From positions 120,283,043 to 120,347,042 of the forward strand of contig CM043960.1 in NCBI GenBank assembly GCA_014529385.2: 64,000 nt of DNA, in the 5' to 3' direction. Within the stretch, counting starts at the first letter, position 1; each line of letters begins with the position of its first letter. Source of the stretch: Adiantum capillus-veneris. Taxonomy: Eukaryota; Streptophyta; Polypodiopsida; Polypodiales; Pteridaceae. The position numbers and the translations under genes were made by a program. The notes under the pieces are model-generated. The model was not told where the DNA came from. It saw only the letters and a list, made by a program, of their open reading frames with translations, and made no database searches. Shown in pieces: positions 56,701-64,000 of this stretch.

Positions 56701-58460
56701 TTGTAGCTCACGCGTGATTTAAATGAATCAAAAATGCACAAGAAGCCCATTAAAGAAGCTGAGTACAGACGCGTTTGTTTTGAGCATGTAGCCTCCAAAC
56801 AAACTCAGTTCATTAGTGTTTCACCTAATCCTCAAGTGCAAGATTCTACTATTGCTCCGGAGAGAGCAGAGTCCAACAGTCACGCACTAAGACGCTTTGT
56901 AAGAGTATCATGTGCATGCGAGCGGTTTGATCCGAGTATACACCACATTTTAGTCACTGGCAGTAGAGAGCCAACCCGCTACAAATAAGCTATACAAATT
57001 GGCAATAACATTAAGTGGGAGCAGGCTATGCAATCAAAATACAATTTCATTGTGGATACTAAGACATGGGATTTGGTTGAATTACCAAAAGGCAAAAATG
57101 CTTTACCTTGCAAGTGGGTATACAAGAAGAAGTATACAGCGGAAGATCTCGAGCCTAAGTACAAGTCTCGTCTAGTTGCCAAGGGTTTCAAGCAGCAAAA
57201 AGGTGTGGATTTCGATGATATTTTCTCTGCAATAGTCAAGATGACTACACTTCACACTGTGCCTGGCTTGGTTGCTATCAGGACATGGAACTTGTCCAAA
57301 TGTTCGTGAACACAAAATTTCTTCACGGGGATCTAGATGAAGATGTCTACATGAAACAACCAGAGGGTTTTGTATGTGAACCCCAAAAGCCAACAAGGGT
57401 AGAATTGGTTTGTAGAATTAAAAAGTCACTCTATGGCCTCAAGAAAGGTTCAAGGCAATGGTATCAAAAATTTGACAAATTCATGCAGTCTCAGGGTTAC
57501 ATAAGAAGTCAAGAGGATCACTGCTTATACACAAAGAGATTGAACAATGGTTCTTTAATGATCTCGATCTTGTATGTATATGAGATGCTTATTGCAGGCA
57601 AATCAATTAATGAGATCAATCAGTTAAAAAAGATGCTAAGCACTCAATTTTCCATGAAAGTTTTGGGAAATGCCAATCACTTTCTTGGTATGTACATCAA
57701 GAGATACAGGCAACGTGGAATTCTTGAATTATCTCAAGAAAAGTACATCCACAAAGTCTTGCAACGTTTTAGTATGCAAGGGGAGGTCACTGAGTACCCC
57801 AATGCAAGCATACTCCAAACTTAGCAAGGGAAGATTCTCCCAAGGCAGTTGCTGAGAAAGAGGAAATGGCGAAAGTGTCATATTCTTCAGCAATTGGCAG
57901 TTTGATGTACGCTATGGTAGCCACAAGACCAGACATTGCACATGCAGTGGGAGTGGTTAGTAGGTACATGGAAAACCCTAGAAAGAAGCATTGTGAATCA
58001 CTCTAGAAAATCCTCAGATACTTGAAGGGTATAGCTAGCAAGTTTTTACACTTTGGAAACAGTGATGCATGTATTGTATGTTACACGGATGCGTATTATG
58101 CAGGTTGCGTGGATAGCAAAAGATCCACATTTGACTATGTGTTCATGTTTGCTGGAGCAGCTATCTCTTGGAGATCGTGTCTCCAAGACTGCACGTCTTC
58201 ATCTATCACTGAGGCAAAATGTGTTGCTGCGTCTAACGCAAGCAAGGAAGAAATATGGTTAGCTTGTCTAGTGGGAGATTTGGGCATTCATGAGGTTCTA
58301 GTACTACATTGTGATAGTCATAGTGCCATTTATTTGGCAAAGAATCCCGTGTTTCACTCAAAGTCAAAACACCTAGAGGTCAAATACCATGTCATACAAG
58401 ATGCATTGATGGCAAGTACATCGAGCTTGTCAAGGTTCACACTAACGACAACCCCGCAGA
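56701..58460 (+). pseudogene. Copia relic 3: reverse transcriptase and RNase H
   Basis: RT begins near 57028 (WDLVELPKGKNALPCKWVYK, then KSRLVAKGFKQQKGVDFDDI) and continues after a frameshift (TKFLHGDLDEDVYMKQPEGF, SLYGLKKGSRQWYQKFD). The catalytic YVDD is changed to YVYE (57573-57584), removing both Asp. RNase H runs 58022-58440 (VCYTDAYYAGCVDSKRSTFD, TEAKCVAASNASKEEIWLAC, and HCDSHSAIYLAKNPVFHSKS). The frame breaks at 58460 where the gypsy D LTR starts. RT and integrase could not work even if frames were open. Confidence 0.9.
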
Positions 58461-58518
58461 TGATTGTGCAATTGAAGAGTGCTCTTGCTCCATCTCCATC
58501 TTCTTCTTCATCATCTCC

Positions 58519-58579
<61 letters not shown>

Positions 58580-58834
58580 CATAAGAGAGAGAGTGTGTGT
58601 GTGTGTGTGTGATCAAGCATTGCAACGGCAAAACGATTGAGTGCGGCACATCGGCGGCTCCTTCTTCTTCGCATCAAGGAATCCTCCACGAAGGCAAGCG
58701 TAGGGCGGTGAGTGACACACCCTTGCTCTCTTGAGCTTAGTAGATTAGTCTGGTCGTGTGCTTGCAGCCATTTGTGGCTCGCACACAGTGTATCGGCAAG
58801 TTCATTGCATTGACACGTGCAACAGACGCGCACA
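58461..58834 (+). repeat. Gypsy D 5' LTR (374 bp)
   Basis: Starts TGATTGTGCAATTG at the point where copia RNase H stops (after aaccccgcaga) and ends ...gcgcaca, five bases before a PBS. A (GT)n tract (58520-58577) followed by GAGA and more GT lies inside. Short for a gypsy LTR. The second LTR is beyond the window, so the left end rests on the copia junction. Confidence 0.7.
58520..58577. repeat. (GT)n microsatellite in gypsy D LTR
   Basis: About 28 GT units, then atacataagagagagagt and a second short GT tract to 58610. Confidence 0.92.
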
Positions 58835-58838
58835 TTTT

Positions 58839-58857
58839 TGGCGCCGCTGCCGGGGAA
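58839..58857 (+). other. Primer-binding site of gypsy D (tRNA-Asp)
   Basis: TGGCGCCGCTGCCGGGGAA differs by one base from TGGCGCCGTTGCCGGGGA, complementary to the 3' end of plant tRNA-Asp and used by Athila/Tat-type plant gypsy elements. Better preserved than the one at 9553. Confidence 0.88.
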
Positions 58858-59554
58858 ATGTTTACACTAAGCTCGAGTGGCACTATGTGCTGCGTTGTGG
58901 TGCAATTTCAGATGTAGGAAAGGTAGAGAAGGAAGGTGTGTGTGTTGAGAAGGAGTTTGTTTTGTTGTTGTGTATTGTTTTGTTAATAAGGTATTGAAAG
59001 GTACTGTGTTTTTTTTGTTCATAAGGTGTTTTCTCTATGATAAGGTATTAGAATTAAGGTAGTAGATCCATAATGTTAGTTCTATGTAAAATATTGTAAG
59101 TAGTTATGTTAGCTAATGAGTTGTTGTAGTAGTGTGTTAGTGTGTAACAGTAGCTGTATTAGTTGTAAGTAGGTAGGTTAGGTGTGTGTGTGCTCGCGCG
59201 CATAGCACAGCCGCGGCGACCTTATCCCAAAAAAAAAAAGTAGGACTGGGCTCGGGAATATTCCCAGGCCCAAGCCAAGCCCACGCTCAGGCTCAGGCCT
59301 CAGTCCCCCTTTAAATTCACGTATTTTACCCTCACATGTAGGTAAAAATTGACATTTTTGAAGACTATCGGAGCTTCAGGTGACCGAACGCTGTGCTGTA
59401 AAGCACACCACAATCCCTGAGCGATATGCTCGTTTCGAGCTATCACACGCTCTAATCCAAAAACCAATCATTAAAAAACATTAAAAAATATCAAAAAGCG
59501 AGTGAAAACAGACGCCTAAAAGAGTAAGCGGTTAACCTTCAAGGTTATTCATCG
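58858..59554 (+). other. Gypsy D 5' leader
   Basis: About 700 bases between PBS and the first gag-like frame. Holds a GTGT/TAGT-rich stretch (58920-59190), an A run (59229-59239) and a CAGGCC-rich stretch. No coding motif. Confidence 0.5.
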
Positions 59555-61245
59555 ATGCTTGTAGGGTGCCAAAGGCACATGCATCGACGCTATGGTCGTG
59601 TGCTAGAGGCTGAGCAACTAGAGAGCATTTCGACTTATGCGAGTTCTCAATACCCACCTACTTTAGGTTCTGGGCCCTCGGTGGGAACCCAAGGTAGTAC
59701 CACTATGGACCCGCATATAGCGTTTAGTGAATCTTCCTCTAACTACGACGTCATGGAGGGTTACCTAATGCCTAATCCCGATAGCTCAAGCCAAGACATG
59801 CATGCCATGGGTCCACGGTCCGGGATGAGCGTGCTTAGCCGCTTGAAGGAAACCTTTAGTAGATCCACTGGCTCCGAACATGGAGCTAATGATGTAAATG
59901 AGGGGGTGGGGAAGTAAATTCACCATTCATGACCAACGTAGACCCCATGCTCTTAGAGAGTGTACACGTGAATACTCCATTCACTGCACCCCCTGACTCT
60001 TCAGAGCTATTCCCCTCTGAGGTTATATTACCTGATGGTAGAAGCCTTGCCGAAGTACAAGAAGTTGAGCGGTATATCATTGCGGTTAGGGAAAAGGAAA
60101 TCGAGAGCTTACGCAATGTAGAGCAATGAAGAGAGTTAAAAGCAAAAGCTCCTATGTCAATATCATTGCTAGGAGAGCAATCGAGTGCTCCTGAATTAGC
60201 GACCACTAAGGGTCAACCCATAGAGAGCCACATTGCATCTAGTTCAAAGGACACCCCTAGCACCTCAATCCTAGATGGAGCGTTCTTAAATGAGAATTGG
60301 GAGTACGAAGTACAAACAGAAATTCTAACCGACCTGTACACATGTCACACCTATCATGTGGGTTGGTTAGATGTCCTACAATTCAGAATGGGTGCTACTA
60401 GTATGGAGGATCAACAACAAAGAGTTTGTCAGGTCATCCATAGAGTCATTGAGCTAGAGAGACAGGACAAGGGGATCCACATGCCTTCAACGGGTCTCAT
60501 GAGATTCTTGGATACAGGGAAAGCTAAACAACCAGCCTTATCGCAAATGGAGACTCCCTCAGTAAGTCCGATGGATCCTTCATATGTTGTTTTGCCAGGG
60601 GTCTCAGTGCAATCTAAGCCCACAAGTGATAGCTTTACTTTTCCAAGTCTACCTCATCTTTCCCTTGATGACACCACGGCTACCATGCCTACCCCAATGA
60701 TGGGCATGCCAAAAAACATGCCATGGACCTCATTTGTTAGTAAAGCACCACTACATGGTAGCTCAATGCCGACAACGGCCCCTACAAGTGTGTACCAATC
60801 ATATGCACCTATGGGTCATCACACTCATGTAGCCCGTACCCCTCCCATTGTTTCATCAACCTATGCTCCACAACCACAACACCCAATTTCTTATTTCCAT
60901 GGGACCATACCAGCTAGCATTAGCATCTCACATCCGATGTCTGCTATGCCTAGGGCCACACATATGAACTTTGGGCCGCCACATGGTGCAACACCGTACC
61001 AAACGTGGAACCCAAAGGCTTCCTATGCACCAAGCCAAATGCCAATACCTACTCCACATGTAGTCTCTCGAGCACCTCCACCCACGGTGCCTACTCACTT
61101 AGGTGACTTGGCAACATTTTCTCAAGCTATCAATCGATCTATTGCTGAGAATATGCGTAACACGCCTGATAGAGAACCTAGAAGTAAGGCAGTACAAATA
61201 ACCAAGCTCACACAAAAATTTAGTGGAGATGGGGATGTGAGATAG
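59555..61245 (+). pseudogene. Gypsy D gag N-terminal region
   Basis: Three consecutive open frames (59555-59917, 59929-60129, 60154-61245) broken by single stops. Early parts are Ser/Pro/Thr-rich. A possible coiled stretch (PDGRSLAEVQEVERYIIAVR) lies near 60028-60090. A long Pro/Met/His-rich linker spans 60660-61110. The last part (SKAVQITKLTQKFSGDGDVR) leads into the capsid domain. A very long low-complexity N-terminal region before the capsid fits Athila/Tat-type Gag proteins, but no specific domain is recognisable before 61190. Confidence 0.65.
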
Positions 61246-61857
61246 CATATCAAAGTGTTTGAACAAATATGCGATTCTCTAGGGGAACAGAATAACCTGC
61301 ATAAGAGTAATGCTTTAAGCCTAACCTTAGGTGGGAAGGTTGGGGATTGGTATAGAACCTTAAGGGTGGCAGAAAAAACAATTTACCCTACTCTTAAGAG
61401 AGTGTTCTTAAAAGAATACATACGAGAGGGAGTGCTTTGGGGTGTAGCCTCTCAGCTCCAAAAAGCCCAACGAGAGGAAGGAGAGTCGATGAGAGATTTT
61501 ATTAGTCGCTTGAAGCATTTGAATTCTCATTGTAATCCAAATGAGCGCTTCAATAATAATCAATTTCTTGATAGATTCATTAGGGGATTACGACATGAGG
61601 ATATCCACAATGGCCTAGTCATTAGAGGTATCACCACTTGGGAAGTAGTCACCACCAATGCAATCCAATTGGAGGATAATTTAATGATTCAAGGAGAAAG
61701 AGTGTATGTCGAGCCTAAATTCATTAGCTCGCAAGCATCGGGGCATCAACCAATGACCCTAAAGCCTATTGCTAAGGAGCCAAAGATATCTAATATGACT
61801 TTAGCAGATCTCACCAAGGCCATTCAAGAGAGTCTTAGAGACAATCGTGCTCCGTAA
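61246..61857 (+). pseudogene. Gypsy D gag capsid domain
   Basis: Continues from the previous frame after one TAG. It contains the classical retrotransposon gag pattern: ALSLTLGGKVGDWYRTL, VFLKEYIREGVLWGVASQLQ, AQREEGESMRDFISRLKHLN and NQFLDRFIRGLRHEDIHNGL. A stop at 61855 separates it from the nucleocapsid. The capsid forms the particle in which reverse transcription takes place. Confidence 0.85.
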
Positions 61858-61866
61858 AACAATCAC

Positions 61867-62679
61867 ATGTATCCAAGAAGGGAGCAACAATGGTGCTCAG
61901 TATGCTATGGACCGCATAGTACCAGTGAATGCCCTACTTTTAGAGTAAAATTCAATGGGAATTGCAATGCTTGTGGGAGGTACGGTCATCAAGCTAAGGA
62001 TTGCATAGTATTTAAGCACGCGATGGCCAATAGACCAACTTTAGCATGGACAGACACACCTCGAATGCTTGCATTGATGACGGCCCCACCGCTTGAACAA
62101 ATGTCACAATACATGGTCCCTAGGGCCCCGAATGTTGTTCAAACAGCACCCTTACCACCTCCAGTGCTAGGACCGCAACCACCACATCCGAGAATCACTT
62201 CAGTGAATCGAGTGGGTTGTGAGTCATCTATTGCTTGTTTGGAAGGCTGTGAGGAAGATATAGACCCTTATATTGCCTATGGGATGGATGCGCTTGAAGA
62301 AAGTCCACAATACTACATGGAGGACTATTGGGGACAAGTCAAACCTGTCTATCAAGTAGCTTCTCTTGTTGTAAGAGGCCAAAATATCAATTACACTGCT
62401 AAAAGACCACCTCTTCAATGTTATGAGTGTGGAGGTCCACATCGTGTGGCCGAGTGTCCTATTAGGCTACAAAAGAACGCCTCATTAATGCAAACCAATC
62501 AAGCGAGCACATCTACAATGCCAATACTCATGTGTAATCGATGTGGCATAGATCATTTGATTGTCCAATGTCCAAATAATCCAAATGCACCGAAGATCAC
62601 GCCATTAAACTTGATTGAGGTTATCGAGGAGCCATCACAAAGTACACCTTTCGTACCGGTAAACGTACTCACACGATAG
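61867..62679 (+). pseudogene. Gypsy D nucleocapsid with four zinc knuckles
   Basis: A 270-codon frame in phase with the capsid after one stop. Four Cys/His knuckles are visible: CSVCYGPHSTSEC (about 61893), CNACGRYGHQAKDC (about 61963), CYECGGPHRVAEC (about 62419) and CNRCGIDHLIVQC (about 62533). Only the second has the standard CX2CX4HX4C spacing; the others are CX2CX3HX4C. The first two and last two are pairs separated by about 140 residues. Nucleic-acid binding is expected from the family. Confidence 0.85.
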
Positions 62680-63302
62680 ATGCTCCAAAAACAAAATTAT
62701 ATTCTTGAGGAAAGAGACACGGCATCAATTGCCCAATCTCAAAAAAAAAAAAACACGAAGGAGAGATCGCAAAAAGGAGCGAAGTCAGACCCCAGTTCAG
62801 AGACCAACATAGGGACTGGTGACGACTCCATATATATGAATGACGTTGAAGAGGATTCTGATTCAGGTGAAACCATGGAGACCAAAACGACCACTAAGAT
62901 AGAAACCAACAAGGAAGATCTTCATGAGCTACAATGGCCAGGATCCAAGAAGAAGATAGGAACTTATCCAAACCCTACAGAGGAGATCGAGCGAGTCAAG
63001 CAATTAAGGAGTTTGGTAGAAGATACTTGACGGGATCTACAACCAGCACCTCGGCAGATCCAGATTACAGACACAGTGTTCCCTACACAACAACAACCTC
63101 ACCAAGTCCATAGACCCTTAGCCATACCTAGTGTCATCCAAGAAGAAAGTGACTTAAAGTCATGGGAAAGTGGGCGTACTCATTTCTTGATGGAAAGAAT
63201 GTTTACACAGGGACTACCTGATCCTATCAAAGAAATGGGGATCCCATCTTCCCCACGTCAAGGGACTGAAGCCCAAAAGGTGCCGTTAAACATTGCCAAA
63301 AA
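62680..63302 (+). pseudogene. Gypsy D gag-protease linker
   Basis: Frames 62680-63030 and 63076-63306 are rich in Lys, Glu, Asp, Thr and Ser (KKKNTKERSQKGAKSDPSSE; NDVEEDSDSGETMETK) and lack a domain. Probably the spacer between gag and protease. An A run at 62740-62752 may have caused a frameshift. Confidence 0.6.
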
Positions 63303-63878
63303 TTGATGGATTTCATGTCTTCAAAAGTTAGAACCACCATCATGTCCAAACTATATAAAGACCCTAAGCTAGTCTCAGCTCTTCGAGCTTTCCTCAATGG
63401 AGAACTGAAGGTTGGGCTACCACAATTTGCACAGATGGATGGAGTTAGGGAGATGCCAATAGAGGAGGATCACTTAGATCCACAACCCAACCTAGATGAG
63501 AACCTTGTTATAGAAATACCTGTTAACAAGTTGGGACAATACTTTGAGGGTGATGAATCTAATGCGACCATATCAATCACTACTAAGGGATTAATTGTGA
63601 AGGGAATCCTTGATGGTGGTGATGGGGTTAGCCTTGTGACTAAAAATTGCTGGGAAACTATGGAAAGACCTCACCTTATGACCACAACCATAGTAGTGAA
63701 GATGGCCAATGGGTCTATTGTTAAACCTATTGGGATGCTAGAAGATCTCAAGATCAAGGTCTTTGGACATAAAATAAAAATTTCCTTCATTATTATGAAT
63801 TTCTCCAAGCAGACTATGGCATCGAAGATGATCTTAGGACGTCCTTTCATGAGGGAAGCAAAAATGGTGCATGACTAG
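63303..63878 (+). pseudogene. Gypsy D aspartic protease (polyprotein continues)
   Basis: The frame contains KGILDGGDGVSLVTKNCW at about 63595-63650, with the triplet D-G-G where retropepsins have D-T/S-G. The later ASKMILGRPFMREAKM (about 63820-63870) is the second hallmark. DGG-type triplets occur, as I recall, in some Athila/Tat-like proteases, so it need not be inactivating. A stop at 63876 and the window end prevent following it into RT. Confidence 0.78.
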
Positions 63879-64000
63879 TCTAAAAACCATGTCTACTTGC
63901 AGTTCCAAGATTCTGTTATTCAAGTAGATCTTGTAACTGGTCGAGCACATCCCCTAGGAAACAGGTTTATAATTGATCATAGATTTGACACCACATTTCA
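63879..64000 (+). mobile_element. Gypsy D pol continuing past the window
   Basis: After one TAG the same frame continues (SKNHVYLQFQDSVIQVDL, then GRAHPLGNRFIIDHRFDTTF). RT, RNase H, integrase and the 3' LTR are expected beyond the end. Confidence 0.5.

Noticed and set aside
58354..58833. Minus-strand 159-codon frame with His-Thr repeats
   Set aside because: Read-through of the (GT)n tract and of copia RNase H on the wrong strand.
1..64000. tRNA or rRNA genes, or organellar DNA insertion
   Set aside because: No cloverleaf with A/B boxes and no rRNA or plastid/mitochondrial gene segments were recognised by eye; a tRNA scan would be decisive.

Overview
The window is nuclear DNA of a land plant with a large, repeat-rich genome. 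Ty1/copia and Ty3/gypsy pol sequences, initiator-Met and Asp tRNA primer-binding sites, long CT/CA/AT microsatellites and poly-C/poly-G runs all point that way. A Penelope-like reverse transcriptase and a gypsy element with an unusual, possibly fungal-type pol lean towards a non-flowering lineage (fern, lycophyte, bryophyte or gymnosperm), but that is inference and the species cannot be named. I see no intact host gene. Almost everything is a retroelement, a relic of one, or a decayed gene-like unit.

Layout. 1-1342: end of a gypsy element (family A) and its 3' LTR. 1343-4597: two copies of an anonymous repeat (family C) around a decayed LINE and a poly-G run. 4598-6990: copia relic 1. 7000-8460: CT-, AT- and CA-rich low-complexity DNA. 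8460-13702: gypsy F (LTR, Asp-tRNA PBS, gag, protease, RT, RNase H), cut off in RNase H where it meets a reverse-strand Penelope-like element at 13703-15142.

The most unusual block is 17-32.7 kb, which has no recognisable retroelement pol. It holds two RING-H2 (ATL-like) pseudogenes, two unrecognised plus-strand spliced-gene relics (19.2-20.7 and 25.7-27.25 kb), and a reverse-strand relic encoding a complete histone H3-like domain with an extra acidic C-terminal extension (23553 down to about 21540). It also holds ten imperfect palindromes of about 70 bp (23926-25566) and a long reverse-strand coding relic (about 29.9-27.3 kb) that looks like a conserved but unnamed family. I suggest, as inference, that some of this is a large degenerate multi-gene mobile element that captured a histone H3 gene and has structured repeat arrays.

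32690-35712: gypsy A 3' end and LTR, then copia relic 2. 35713-44062: family B, a gag-only (no pol) LTR element with a 1.3-kb tandem duplication across its promoter and gag, plus a second partial copy. 44063-53496: element E, a nearly complete reverse-strand gypsy element with LTRs of about 1.96 kb, inserted into a family B LTR. Its distal LTR is cut at a junction with a family A LTR (53497-54290) that still has an initiator-Met PBS. 54360-58460: copia relic 3, with RT and integrase active-site residues replaced. 58461-64000: gypsy D (374-bp 5' LTR, Asp-tRNA PBS, long gag with four zinc knuckles, protease), inserted into copia 3 and running off the window.

The arrangement is a nest of successive insertions, deletions and local duplications. 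Stops that look like C-to-T changes (CGA to TGA, CAG to TAG) occur in several relics, as expected for methylated, silenced repeats.
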